Assembly: GCA_047973125.1 (NCBI GenBank)
Contig: JBKEBK010000023.1
Location: forward strand, 1-64,000
Length of the DNA stretch: 64,000 nt
Source of the DNA: CAYNRG01 sp047973125
GTDB lineage: Bacteria > Bacillota_I > Bacilli_A > Erysipelotrichales > Erysipelotrichaceae
Direction of reading: 5' to 3'
Positions within the stretch are counted from its first letter, which is position 1. Each line of letters starts with the position of its first letter. The position numbers and the translations under genes were made by a program. Shown here one piece after another: positions 33,780 to 42,303 of the stretch. The notes below the pieces were generated by a model that ran no database searches, was not told the DNA's origin, and saw only the letters and a list, made by a program, of their open reading frames with translations.

Positions 33780-34544
33780 ATGTTACAAGCTTTATTAATT
33801 GGATTAATTGCAGCTTTTGGGGTATTTGGAGATCAGTTAGGATCTTTATATATAAATAGACCAATTATCTTAGGGCCGCTTGTAGGGTTAGTATTAGGAG
33901 ATGTAGAACAAGGAGTTATCATTGGAGCTACATTAGAGTTATTTTTTATGGGTGCAGTATCTATTGGTGCTTATTTACCACCTGATGCAATAGTTGGTGG
34001 AGTTTTAGCTACAGCTTTCTCTATCTCTATGGGATCAGGAACAGAAACAGCAATTGCTTTAGCAATGCCACTTGCCTTAATCTCATTAGCTATAGGAAAT
34101 GTTTCTAATATCGTTAACTCATTTATTTTAAGAATTGGCGATACCTCAGCAAAACAAGGTAAGATAAGTGGAATTAAGATTTCACATTGGTTGATTGGTC
34201 TTATTACAGTTGTTAGAAGATTCTTGTTAGTATTCTTAGGTTTTTATTTAGGGGCAGAAGCAATGTCAGGCATAATTGAAGCCATACCTCAAGAAATTAT
34301 TAATGGAATGGATGCAGCTGCAGGCTTGCTTCCTGCCTTAGGTTTTGCAATGTTAATGCGAATGATATTAAATAAAAAGTTAATTCCATTCTATTTCTTA
34401 GGGTTTGTCTTATCAGCATATGTTGGTATACCAGTTTTAGGTGTTGCTATTATCGCTGTAATTATTGTAATAGAAAAGTTTAATTTCTTAGAAAAATCTA
34501 TAGCAACAAATGTGAAAGTAGAGGTTGATGACAATGAGTTTTAA
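33780..34544 (+). CDS. PTS mannose-family IIC component
   Basis: A membrane component of about 254 residues with several hydrophobic helices. It begins LQALLIGLIAAFGVFGDQLG, has GPLVGLVLGDVEQGVIIGATLELFFMG split across the first repeat, the motif most typical of IIC-Man, and ends in an acidic tail VEVDDNEF. AAGGAG (33766-33771) is 8 nt before the ATG at 33780 and only 2 nt before an ATG at 33774, so the second is preferred. It overlaps the IID start by 11 nt. Confidence 0.92.
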   Translation: MLQALLIGLIAAFGVFGDQLGSLYINRPIILGPLVGLVLGDVEQGVIIGATLELFFMGAVSIGAYLPPDAIVGGVLATAFSISMGSGTETAIALAMPLALISLAIGNVSNIVNSFILRIGDTSAKQGKISGIKISHWLIGLITVVRRFLLVFLGFYLGAEAMSGIIEAIPQEIINGMDAAAGLLPALGFAMLMRMILNKKLIPFYFLGFVLSAYVGIPVLGVAIIAVIIVIEKFNFLEKSIATNVKVEVDDNEF

Positions 34545-35355
34545 TAAATCAGTTATAAGTAAAAATGATATAACAAAAATGGCGTTTAACTCAGGAAGTC
34601 TGGGGATGGAATTTTCTTGGAATTATGAGCGTCAAATGCATTTGGCTTTTGCTATTATGATGCATAAAAACTTAAAGAAAATATATAAAAATGATTCAGA
34701 TGGTTATGCTGAGGCTTTAGTAAGACATATTGAGTTCTTTAATATTACTCCACAACTTGCACCTTTTGTTGGTGGAATTGTAACTTCAATGGAAGAAAAA
34801 CATGCAAGTGGAGAAGTTGATACAGTAGCTATATCTTCAATTAAGACTGCCCTAATGGGACCACTTAGTGGTATTGGTGATTCAATCTTTGTTGGTTGTA
34901 TCCGAATTATTGCCTTAGGTATTGGAATTTCATTAGCTATGAACGGAAGTATTTTAGGACCAATAGCTTATTTCTTAATCTATAATATTCCAGCTTTCTT
35001 AACTCGTTATTTTGGTGCACATTTTGGTTATAATATTGGTTTTAATTATTTAGAACGCATGCAAAAAAGTGGTGTTATGGATAAAGTTTTAGCTGCAGCT
35101 GGTATTTTGGGTATTATGGTTATTGGGGCCATGTCAATGGAAATGGTTTATACAGAGGTCTCATTGATGATTGGATCTGGTGAAACGGCTGTTCCTTTAC
35201 AAGAAATCTTAAATGGTATCTTACCTGGTATTATTGGGCTAAGTGTTACTTGGTTTTATTATTGGTTACTTAGTAAAAAAGTTAATCCCCTTTTAATTAT
35301 CGTTGGAACAATGATTGTGGGTATTGCTGGTGTATATTTAGGAATATTTGGATAG
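34534..35355 (+). CDS. PTS mannose-family IID component
   Basis: A membrane component of 273 residues that pairs with IIC. Conserved features are SGSLGMEFSWNYERQMHLAF near the N-terminus, FFNITPQLAPFVGGI, the block ALMGPLSGIGDSIFVG and a hydrophobic C-terminal part. The ATG at 34534 is favoured by GAGG at 34521-34524; an ATG at 34528 is a close alternative. It lies inside the end of the IIC gene, showing translational coupling. Confidence 0.92.
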   Translation: MSFNKSVISKNDITKMAFNSGSLGMEFSWNYERQMHLAFAIMMHKNLKKIYKNDSDGYAEALVRHIEFFNITPQLAPFVGGIVTSMEEKHASGEVDTVAISSIKTALMGPLSGIGDSIFVGCIRIIALGIGISLAMNGSILGPIAYFLIYNIPAFLTRYFGAHFGYNIGFNYLERMQKSGVMDKVLAAAGILGIMVIGAMSMEMVYTEVSLMIGSGETAVPLQEILNGILPGIIGLSVTWFYYWLLSKKVNPLLIIVGTMIVGIAGVYLGIFG

Positions 35356-35361
35356 GAGTTA

Positions 35362-36360
35362 ATGATGCTAAAATTTAATGAAAAAGAACAATTAGAATTT
35401 TTCAAAGGTGCTTTAGCACTAAGAAAAGAAATTGAAGTAATTGCTGATAAGCTACATGAAGAGACTTATGATGGAGTTTACTTTGTTGGAATAGGTGGTA
35501 CTTATGCTTCATCATTACAGGTTGCTAATCATACAAAAGAATTGAGTGATTTACCAATTTATGTTGAGCATGCAGCTGAATATTTGGTTATGGGAAATAA
35601 AAGAATAACAAAAGACTCATTAATCGTATACTCTTCAGTAACAGGTACTACTAAAGAAGTAGTTGAAGCTGTTAAAGAATTAAAGAAAAAGGGTTGTCGC
35701 ATTATGGCATTTGTTGATGAGAAAAATTCTATACTTGCTGAGTTGGGTGATTATGTAATATCTTATAAGCTAAATGAGCAATTAAAATTCTTTATGTTTA
35801 TGGATAGATTAATGTATAAAAAGGGTGACTTTGATGAGTATGAAGATATGTATCAAGAATTTGATAAATATCTACCACAGGCACTTGTGGATGTTGAGAA
35901 ACAGGCTGATGAGTTTGGTAAAGAATTTGCACAAAGGCACCATAATGATGAAATGCATTATATGGTAGGAGCAGGAAATCAATGGGGTGCTACATACTCT
36001 TATGCAATGTGCTATTGGGAAGAACAACATTGGTTAAAAACAAAATCAATTACTGCTCCAGAGTTTTTCCATGGAATGTTTGAGATAGTTACAAAAGATA
36101 CACCAGTTACAATCTTTGTTGGTGAAGATAAACAAAGGGCATTATCTGAAAGAGTTGTAAACTTTATTTTTAAGATTTGTGGCAACTATGAAGTAATTGA
36201 TACTAAAGACTACAAGTTAAAAGGAATAAGCGATAAGTATAGGGGACATATTTGTCACTTAGTAATGATGGCAATAACAAGAAGAATTGATGCCCATATC
36301 GAAAGAATCAATTGTCATCCTGTAGAAATCAGAAGATATTATCGTCAATTTGATTATTAA
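35362..36360 (+). CDS. FrlB/GfrE-like SIS-domain fructosamine-6-phosphate deglycase
   Basis: A 332-residue two-SIS-domain protein. The first SIS block is YFVGIGGTYASSLQVANHTKE with SSVTGTTKEVVEA; the second region has YSYAMCYWEEQHWLKTKSI, APEFFHGMFEIV and a C-terminal HPVEIRRYYRQFDY. These last blocks closely follow E. coli FrlB, which cleaves fructoselysine-6-phosphate to glucose-6-phosphate and lysine. With a mannose PTS and a FrlC-like epimerase in the same operon, cleavage of an imported Amadori phosphate is the best call. AGGAG is 3-6 nt before two adjacent ATGs. A terminator follows. Confidence 0.8.
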   Translation: MMLKFNEKEQLEFFKGALALRKEIEVIADKLHEETYDGVYFVGIGGTYASSLQVANHTKELSDLPIYVEHAAEYLVMGNKRITKDSLIVYSSVTGTTKEVVEAVKELKKKGCRIMAFVDEKNSILAELGDYVISYKLNEQLKFFMFMDRLMYKKGDFDEYEDMYQEFDKYLPQALVDVEKQADEFGKEFAQRHHNDEMHYMVGAGNQWGATYSYAMCYWEEQHWLKTKSITAPEFFHGMFEIVTKDTPVTIFVGEDKQRALSERVVNFIFKICGNYEVIDTKDYKLKGISDKYRGHICHLVMMAITRRIDAHIERINCHPVEIRRYYRQFDY

Positions 36361-36362
36361 AT

Positions 36363-36388
36363 AAAAGGCAGTTGTACTGCCTTTTAAT
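36363..36388 (+). terminator. Terminator of the PTS/deglycase operon
   Basis: AAAAGGCAG (36363-36371) pairs perfectly with CTGCCTTTT (36377-36385) around a 5-nt loop, directly after the deglycase stop. Confidence 0.85.
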
Positions 36389-36417
36389 TTTGCATCATTT
36401 CACATCTAAATTTTATA

Positions 36418-36478
36418 TTGACATCAGCCATGAGTTAGCATATACTAATCAAGGGTTAGCAAGAGCTAACTAGCTAAT
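36418..36478 (+). promoter_or_regulatory. Promoter with DtxR-like repeats for the iron ABC operon
   Basis: TTGACA (36418-36423) and TATACT (36441-36446) are 17 nt apart. Around and after the -10 lie GTTAGC (36434-36439), CTAA (36445-36448), GTTAGC (36455-36460), GCTAAC (36465-36470) and GCTAAT (36473-36478). The pair GTTAGC-AAGA-GCTAAC is an inverted repeat that recalls the TTAGGTTAGSCTAACCTAA-type box of DtxR/IdeR iron repressors, so iron repression is likely. Confidence 0.65.
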
Positions 36479-36498
36479 AAAATTTAAGGAGGAAGAAG

Positions 36499-37425
36499 AT
36501 GAAGAAGTTATTTATAGTATTTTTAGGAGCAATGTTATTAATGGTGGGATGCTCTAGTAAAAAAGATGAAGGTGGTGCAAGTGATACTCCAGATACAGCT
36601 AGCACTGCAATGGTTTATGAGAGTGTTAAAGGGGAAATAAAGTACAATAGCGATGCAACTATCTATGCAGATTATTACCAAGGTCAACTGTTATATTTAG
36701 AAGCAAATGTTGTTGGATTAGATATGTCTTGGCCTGCGGATAGTTGGACAAGTGTAGCTGAAGAGCGTGGTGTTGCAAATATTTTGGGTGGAGAAATGGA
36801 GCAAGTAGCTGCTTTACAACCGGAATTAATAATTACAATGAATGAAGAATATTATGAGCAGTATGCAGCGATCGCACCAACAATCTATATCCCCTATGGT
36901 TCTTTTAACCAAGAAGATATGGTTGTAGAGATAGGTAAAATTCTTGATAAAGAAAAAGAAGCAACTACTTGGGTTGAAGAATTTAATGCAGGTATTGAAG
37001 AAATAAAAACACTTTTAGATCATGAAGAGTACACATATGGTTTAGCTGATTCTTGGGGTGATGGTGTATATATGTATGGGGCAAACTATGGTCGTGGTGG
37101 TTATATCCTATATACTAAATTAGGCTTAAAAGGAACAGAGAGTGCTGAGGCAGAGTATTTACGTAAAGCAGAATCTTATTTAACGATTGATGCTGAGAGT
37201 TTAATTAATTATGCTGGTGATGTTTTATTTGTATTAGATAATGATTCAGCAGTACCAAGTAGTACTGAAATCTTTGAAAGTATGCCAACTTGGAATAGCT
37301 TAACTGCAGTTAAAAATGGGTTAGTATATTTCTTAGATGATGATATGTTTATGTATGATGATCCTTATTCTTTAAATGATCAGATTGAGTATTTTAAGGA
37401 AATTTTCTCTAATGAAGAAATTTAG
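36499..37425 (+). CDS. Iron/siderophore ABC transporter substrate-binding lipoprotein
   Basis: A 308-residue FhuD/FecB-like binding protein. The lipoprotein signal MKKLFIVFLGAMLLMVGCSS puts the lipid-modified Cys at position 18. The mature chain has the family bilobed pattern, with ILGGEMEQVAALQPELIITM (the helix-strand signature) and the second-lobe VLFVLDNDS and GLVYFLDDD. It likely captures a ferric siderophore or haem outside the membrane. AAGGAGG precedes the ATG, and the promoter carries DtxR-like repeats. The permease gene starts within its last codons. Confidence 0.88.
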   Translation: MKKLFIVFLGAMLLMVGCSSKKDEGGASDTPDTASTAMVYESVKGEIKYNSDATIYADYYQGQLLYLEANVVGLDMSWPADSWTSVAEERGVANILGGEMEQVAALQPELIITMNEEYYEQYAAIAPTIYIPYGSFNQEDMVVEIGKILDKEKEATTWVEEFNAGIEEIKTLLDHEEYTYGLADSWGDGVYMYGANYGRGGYILYTKLGLKGTESAEAEYLRKAESYLTIDAESLINYAGDVLFVLDNDSAVPSSTEIFESMPTWNSLTAVKNGLVYFLDDDMFMYDDPYSLNDQIEYFKEIFSNEEI

Positions 37426-38395
37426 TTTTTCAATAAAGCTTACTGTAGGTATTATTTTATTACTTACTATTTGTGTGTTATCACTTTCTTATGGTGACAC
37501 ACAAATAGGTTTTTTTGATTCATTTGAAGCTTTATTTGGAAGTGGTGAGAAAACCGATATAATTGTCGTACAGAGCATTAGATTTCCAAGAGTAATGGCA
37601 GGACTTATTGCTGGTGCTACTTTAGGATTAAGTGGTCTATTTACAAGAACTGCCTTAAAAAATCCATTAGCTGATAGTTCTATTTTAGGGATTCAAAGTG
37701 GTGCATCAGTTATGGCTTTAATATCTTTGTTAGTATTTCCAACTTTAGCTTCTTTCTTACCTTTCTTTGCCTTTATTGGAGGTATGTTAGCCTATGTTTT
37801 AGTAATGTTATTTTCATATCGGAATGGGTTTAATCCCTTAAGATTAGTACTAAGTGGGGTGGCGATTAACGCTTTCTTTACAGCTATTACAAGTGTAATA
37901 ACTGTAAACCATGTTTATGAGCTACAAAACTCAATAATGTGGACAAGTGGATCTTTAGTAGGTATTGGTAATACAGATATGTTGAGTATGTTAGTATATG
38001 GTGTTATTGGTCTTGTGATTGCATGTTTCTTAATTCCGGTTTTAAACTTATTAAGACTTGATGATAACATGTTGATATCTTTAGGTAAAAACCCTAATTT
38101 CTATCGCTTTATTGCCTGTGTAATAGCTGTTATTTTAGCTAGTATTTCATTATCTTTTGTAGGTTTAGTCGTTTTTGTGGGGATTATAGCGCCACATATT
38201 GCTCAAATGGTAACAGGTGGTAAGATGACTCATATATTCTTTATGACTTTAATTATTGGAGCAATACTTGTAGTTGGTGTTGATTTGTTTGGAAGAGTGA
38301 TCTTCTTAACAGAAGTTCCAGTCGGATCTATTATTGGAGTATTGGGGGCACCTTTATTCTTATATTTATTAAGGAGAAGTAAAAATGGTATTTAG
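37412..38395 (+). CDS. FecCD-family iron ABC transporter permease
   Basis: A polytopic permease of 327 residues from the ATG at 37412, which overlaps the binding-protein gene by 14 nt with AAGGAAA upstream. Family signatures include FPRVMAGLIAGATLGLSG and NPLADSSILGIQSGASV, a core of about nine or ten helices, FVGLVVFVGIIAPHIAQMVTG (the coupling helix region) and VPVGSIIGVLGAPLFLYLL at the end. One gene is present, so it probably acts as a homodimer. Its last codons overlap the ATPase gene. Confidence 0.92.
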   Translation: MKKFSFSIKLTVGIILLLTICVLSLSYGDTQIGFFDSFEALFGSGEKTDIIVVQSIRFPRVMAGLIAGATLGLSGLFTRTALKNPLADSSILGIQSGASVMALISLLVFPTLASFLPFFAFIGGMLAYVLVMLFSYRNGFNPLRLVLSGVAINAFFTAITSVITVNHVYELQNSIMWTSGSLVGIGNTDMLSMLVYGVIGLVIACFLIPVLNLLRLDDNMLISLGKNPNFYRFIACVIAVILASISLSFVGLVVFVGIIAPHIAQMVTGGKMTHIFFMTLIIGAILVVGVDLFGRVIFLTEVPVGSIIGVLGAPLFLYLLRRSKNGI

Positions 38396-39152
38396 TTTAA
38401 AAAATGTTGATTTTACAATTGAAGATAACAAAATATTATCACAAGTAAGTACTACTTTTGAAAAGGGTAAATTTAATGCAATTATTGGACCTAATGGTAG
38501 TGGTAAAAGTACCCTTATAAAATTATTTGCAGGTATAAATAAAAAGAATAATGGTGAAATATTATATTTAAGTAAGGAAATTGAAAGAGTAAATAGAAAA
38601 GATTTCGCAAAAGAGGTAGCTTTCTTCTTTCAATTTCAATATGTACCTGATGAAATTAGTGTTGAGCAGATGGTTTCTTTTGGTCGTAGTGCTCATAAAA
38701 AACTGTATGAAAAATTAAGTAAAGATGACTTAGAAATAATTGAGAATGCAATTCGAAAATGTGAACTTGAAGATCTTAGATATCGAGATTTATTAAGTTT
38801 AAGTGGAGGTGAAAGGCAGAGGGTATATTTAGCATTAGTATTAGCTCAACAGCCCAAAACTATTATTTTAGATGAGCCAACCAATCACTTAGATATAAAG
38901 TATCAATATCAAATGTTATATTTAATCAGTGATATTATGAAAGAAATGGATATAAGTGTAATTTGTATCCTACATGACTTTAATCAAGTATTAAAGTATT
39001 CAGATAGATGTATTGTCATGCATGAAGGGATGATTTATGCAGCAGGAAAAACATCTGATGTTATCAATGTTAAAACGATAAAAGAAGTATTTGATGTTGA
39101 CTCTATTATTCATAAAGATAGTAATGGAATGCATATAGATTTTATAATATAA
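38385..39152 (+). CDS. FecE/FhuC-type iron ABC transporter ATP-binding protein
   Basis: A 255-residue ATPase for the iron/siderophore importer. It has Walker A AIIGPNGSGKSTLIKLFAG, the Q-loop near FFFQFQYVP, the signature LSLSGGERQRVYLAL, Walker B TIILDEPTNHLDI and the H-loop CILHDFNQVLKY. AAGGAGAA is 6 nt before the ATG at 38385, inside the permease gene. A strong terminator follows. Confidence 0.94.
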   Translation: MVFSLKNVDFTIEDNKILSQVSTTFEKGKFNAIIGPNGSGKSTLIKLFAGINKKNNGEILYLSKEIERVNRKDFAKEVAFFFQFQYVPDEISVEQMVSFGRSAHKKLYEKLSKDDLEIIENAIRKCELEDLRYRDLLSLSGGERQRVYLALVLAQQPKTIILDEPTNHLDIKYQYQMLYLISDIMKEMDISVICILHDFNQVLKYSDRCIVMHEGMIYAAGKTSDVINVKTIKEVFDVDSIIHKDSNGMHIDFII

Positions 39153-39178
39153 ACCACAATTGTTGTGGTTTTTTTTAA
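39151..39178 (+). terminator. Terminator of the iron ABC operon
   Basis: AAACCACAA (39151-39159) pairs with TTGTGGTTT (39163-39171), followed by a T run. Confidence 0.88.
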
Positions 39179-39194
39179 ATATCTCGTGTACTTT

Positions 39195-39229
39195 TCTCAA
39201 TTGAGATATACTGTTAAATATGATAAAAT
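39195..39229 (+). promoter_or_regulatory. Probable promoter of rapZ-yvcK-whiA
   Basis: TTGAGA (39201-39206) and TAAAAT (39224-39229) are 17 nt apart. The -35 is half of a palindrome TCTCAATTGAGA (39195-39206). It lies 19 nt before the rapZ start. Confidence 0.5.
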
Positions 39230-39247
39230 TATTAAGAGGTATATCAT

Positions 39248-40105
39248 ATGAAAAAAAGAGTAATTTTAGTTAGTGGAATGTCAGGTGCTGGTAAAACCAG
39301 TGCTACAAATATCTTAGAAGATATGGGGTACCACTGTATTGATCAATATCCTGTTATCTTACTTGAATCACTTGTTGATGTTATTGAGAGTACTAATGAT
39401 CCAAGGTTTGACTATGTTGCTCTTGCAACATCGGCTAATGATTTTTATGATTTTGTACGAGTATTTAAGGGTACAGATATGGATGTTAGAATACTATTCT
39501 TAGAGGCAACAAACGATGTACTACTTCATCGTTATAAGTCGACTCGCAGAACTCATCCGTTACTTTTAAGTAATAAAGTTAATACGCTTGAAGAGGCTAT
39601 TGGTTATGAGCGAGTATTGTTTAAAAAACTTAAGGATCGTCATTTTGTAAGTATCGATACAAGTTTTTTAGAGGCTAAAGAGTTAAAAGAAAAAATTGAG
39701 AAATATTTTGCTATTAAGGAAGGACCATCATTCTCTGTTAGCTTTATTTCTTTTGGTTATAAGCATGGAGTACCACTGGATGCTGATCTAATGATTGATG
39801 TAAGATTTCTTCCTAATCCTTTTTGGATTGAGGAATTAAAAAGACACTCAGGAGAAAATTTAGATGTTGTAAAATACATAATGGAAAATCCTAAAACAAT
39901 TGAGTATCTTAAAGTTTTAGAAAACTTTTTAGATTACTCATTTAAACAGTATTGTGAAGAGGGTAAAAATCACTTTACCGTTGCGATTGGATGTACAGGA
40001 GGACAACATCGCTCAGTTGCTCTTACCAATTATTTATACAACAAGTATCTTAAAGAATATCATTGTTATGTTGAACATCGAGATAAAAAGAGATGGGTAG
40101 TATGA
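39248..40105 (+). CDS. rapZ: RNase adapter / nucleotide-binding protein RapZ (YvcJ)
   Basis: A 285-residue RapZ/YvcJ family P-loop protein. It has Walker A LVSGMSGAGKTSATNILED near the N-terminus, RRTHPLL, a middle SFGYKHGVPLDADLMIDVRFLPNP split over the Walker-B-like region, and the C-terminal signature IGCTGGQHRSVALTNYLY, which in E. coli RapZ senses glucosamine-6-phosphate and binds RNA. In Gram-positives YvcJ hydrolyses GTP; no sRNA role is proven there. It is first in the conserved rapZ-yvcK-whiA operon. Confidence 0.94.
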   Translation: MKKRVILVSGMSGAGKTSATNILEDMGYHCIDQYPVILLESLVDVIESTNDPRFDYVALATSANDFYDFVRVFKGTDMDVRILFLEATNDVLLHRYKSTRRTHPLLLSNKVNTLEEAIGYERVLFKKLKDRHFVSIDTSFLEAKELKEKIEKYFAIKEGPSFSVSFISFGYKHGVPLDADLMIDVRFLPNPFWIEELKRHSGENLDVVKYIMENPKTIEYLKVLENFLDYSFKQYCEEGKNHFTVAIGCTGGQHRSVALTNYLYNKYLKEYHCYVEHRDKKRWVV

Positions 40106-41064
40106 TTAATAAAAAAGTTGTTGTAATGGGTGGAGGGCATGGCCAATCTGCACTTTTAAGAGGCATAAAACAAATTGATAATATTGATATTACAACAATT
40201 GTTACAGTTGCTGATGATGGGGGCTCTACTGGTCGTTTACGGCAGTATTTTGCTGTTCCTGCAATGGGAGATATAAGAGGTGTCATGTTATCACTTGCTG
40301 AGGATGAGGGTCTTCTTGCTTCCTTAATGAACTATCGCTTTGTTGCTGAGAATGATGAAGACATAGAAAAAGATGTTATGGGTCATAATCTTGGTAATTT
40401 AATTCTTTTGGCTTTAATGAAGTCAAGTGGTGATTTTGTTCAAAGTATTAAAACAATATCTAAAGTCTTAAATGTTAAGGGGGAAATAATTCCTTCTTCA
40501 TCACAATTAATAACATTATATGCTAGAATGGAAGATGATACTATTGTTAAGGGCGAGGCTAATATTCCTAATATCGACAATAGGATTTCAAAAGTGTTTT
40601 ACGATGAGGTTGTAAAGGCAAGTACGCAAGCAATTGAGGCAATATTAAGTGCTGATCTAATAATTTATGGGGTGGGATCAATTTATACAAGTATTTTACC
40701 TAATGTTATCATTCCAGAGATCAAGGAAGCTCTTAATAAATCAAGAGGAATGAAGGTTTACTTTTGTAATGCAATGAGTCAGCCTGGTGAAACATCTAAT
40801 TATTCTATGGAAGATCATGTAGATGCTCTAGAGAGTCATGGGGCAATAATTGAGAGGGTTATAGTTGCCAGTGATGAAATACCTGATAAATTAATTAGGA
40901 AGTATCAAGATGAGGGCAGTACTAAGGTTATTTGTAAAAGTAAAAATTATCGGATACCTTTAAATTATGAGCCGTTACTATCTTTTGCCGATGATTTAAT
41001 TAGGCATGATGCCCTAAAAGTAAAAAGAGTAGTAGAGAAATTATTATCAGAAATTGAGGTTTAA
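40102..41064 (+). CDS. yvcK: YvcK/GlmR-family UDP-GlcNAc-binding regulator
   Basis: A CofD-like protein (about 320 residues) needed in Bacillus for gluconeogenic growth and for control of cell-wall precursor flow. It opens NKKVVVMGGGHGQSALLRG, then VADDGGSTGRLRQ, GDIRGVMLSLA, GHNLGNLILLALM and IYGVGSIYTSILPNVI, all hallmark YvcK segments. The start is uncertain: ATG at 40102 gives the usual N-terminus, and an in-frame ATG at 40093 with a purine run right before it would add three residues. It overlaps rapZ. Confidence 0.92.
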   Translation: MINKKVVVMGGGHGQSALLRGIKQIDNIDITTIVTVADDGGSTGRLRQYFAVPAMGDIRGVMLSLAEDEGLLASLMNYRFVAENDEDIEKDVMGHNLGNLILLALMKSSGDFVQSIKTISKVLNVKGEIIPSSSQLITLYARMEDDTIVKGEANIPNIDNRISKVFYDEVVKASTQAIEAILSADLIIYGVGSIYTSILPNVIIPEIKEALNKSRGMKVYFCNAMSQPGETSNYSMEDHVDALESHGAIIERVIVASDEIPDKLIRKYQDEGSTKVICKSKNYRIPLNYEPLLSFADDLIRHDALKVKRVVEKLLSEIEV

Positions 41065-41065
41065 A

Positions 41066-42016
41066 ATGTCATTTACACAAGAAGTTAAACAAGAGATTGC
41101 TCATAATGAGCTTAGGGATTGTTGTAAGCGAGCAAAATTATCGGCTTTAATTCAATTTTGTTCGGTATTAAATATATCGCATGGGGGCTTAAATTTAGTT
41201 GTTACTACTGAAAATGCTACTACTGCAAAGAATATTTTACAGTTATTAAAGAGTGCTTATAGTGTTAATACAGAGCTTTCTGTTATTAAGAAGATGAAGT
41301 TAAAGAAAAACAATATTTATCAAATAAAAGTCTTTAATAAAGCGAAGGTTATTTTAGAGGATTTAGGTCTTTACTCTACTAGAGGCTTATTAGATAAGCC
41401 ACTACTAAGTATTGTGGTAAAGGAGTGTTGTGCTAGAGCTTATTTAGCTGGAGCATTTATGGCATCTGGTAGTGTTAATGCTCCAACAACTTCAAATTAT
41501 CACTTAGAAATTAGTACTAATAATGTAAGTCATGCTAATTTTGTTGTAAAACTGATGGAAAGATTTTATCTTCCAGCAAAAATTGTTACAAGAAGAAAAA
41601 ATGAGGTTGTCTATTTAAAGGCGGCTGATAAAATTGGTGATTTCTTAAGGTGTATTGCGGCCTTTAATGCTTTAATGAAGTTTGAAGATATTAGAATACA
41701 AAGGGATTTTAAAAATAGTTTAACTAGGTTAGATAACTGTGAATTGGCTAATGAGGTAAAAACTCATGAGGCAGCTCAGAAACAATTAAAGGATATTGAG
41801 TTGATTGAGTCTTGTGGTTATCTAAAACAGTTAGATGAGAAATTAATAGAAATAGTTGAACTTAGAAAAGAGAATCCACAGTATAGTTTAAATGAGTTAA
41901 GTAAGGAGTATGAGAAAAAAACAGGTATTTTAATGAGTAAATCTGGGATGAAGCATCGCTTAAAGAAAATTGAATTACTTGCTTTAAAAATAAAAGAGAA
42001 AGAGAGGGCAAGTTAA
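41066..42016 (+). CDS. whiA: DNA-binding protein WhiA
   Basis: WhiA is a LAGLIDADG-like/HTH protein involved in cell division and, in actinobacteria, sporulation. The 316-residue product starts MSFTQEVKQEIAHNEL, has the LAGLIDADG-like block CARAYLAGAFMASGSV, a second CIAAFNALMKFEDIRIQRDFKNSLTR region, and a C-terminal helix-turn-helix with SLNELSKEYEK and MSKSGMKHRLKKIE. The ATG at 41066 is preceded by GAGG and lies one base after the yvcK stop; the frame extends to 41054 without a better start. Confidence 0.93.
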   Translation: MSFTQEVKQEIAHNELRDCCKRAKLSALIQFCSVLNISHGGLNLVVTTENATTAKNILQLLKSAYSVNTELSVIKKMKLKKNNIYQIKVFNKAKVILEDLGLYSTRGLLDKPLLSIVVKECCARAYLAGAFMASGSVNAPTTSNYHLEISTNNVSHANFVVKLMERFYLPAKIVTRRKNEVVYLKAADKIGDFLRCIAAFNALMKFEDIRIQRDFKNSLTRLDNCELANEVKTHEAAQKQLKDIELIESCGYLKQLDEKLIEIVELRKENPQYSLNELSKEYEKKTGILMSKSGMKHRLKKIELLALKIKEKERAS

Positions 42017-42292
42017 ATGAATTTATTTATATTTCTTTTAATTGTTGTATTATTATTAGTAGCATTCTTCTCATTTGTTTGGTGGTTGCTTCCAGTAATA
42101 ATTATTTGTTATTTAATATGGAGTTTCTTAAAAATTATTGGTGTTATTAAAGTATCAAAAGGACATAACTATTTTAATAGAAATGATGATTTTGATAGTG
42201 AACCACAAGACTTTTATCGAGGTAGAAAAGGAAATTCAGAGGACATTATTGATGTTGAATATACCCAGAAAGATGATCTTGAAGAGGAGTAG
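42017..42292 (+). CDS. Small membrane protein with acidic cytosolic tail
   Basis: A 91-residue protein with two close hydrophobic segments (FIFLLIVVLLLVAFFSFVWW and LLPVIIICYLIWSFLKII) followed by a hydrophilic C-terminus with DDFDSEPQDFYRG and the ending DIIDVEYTQKDDLEEE. The IIDVEY pattern occurs in various small Firmicute membrane proteins, but I do not recognise a named family. It follows whiA with no gap and its stop abuts the acetyltransferase gene, so it is co-expressed with both. Confidence 0.7.
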   Translation: MNLFIFLLIVVLLLVAFFSFVWWLLPVIIICYLIWSFLKIIGVIKVSKGHNYFNRNDDFDSEPQDFYRGRKGNSEDIIDVEYTQKDDLEEE

Positions 42293-42303
42293 TGGAGGAA
42301 AAG

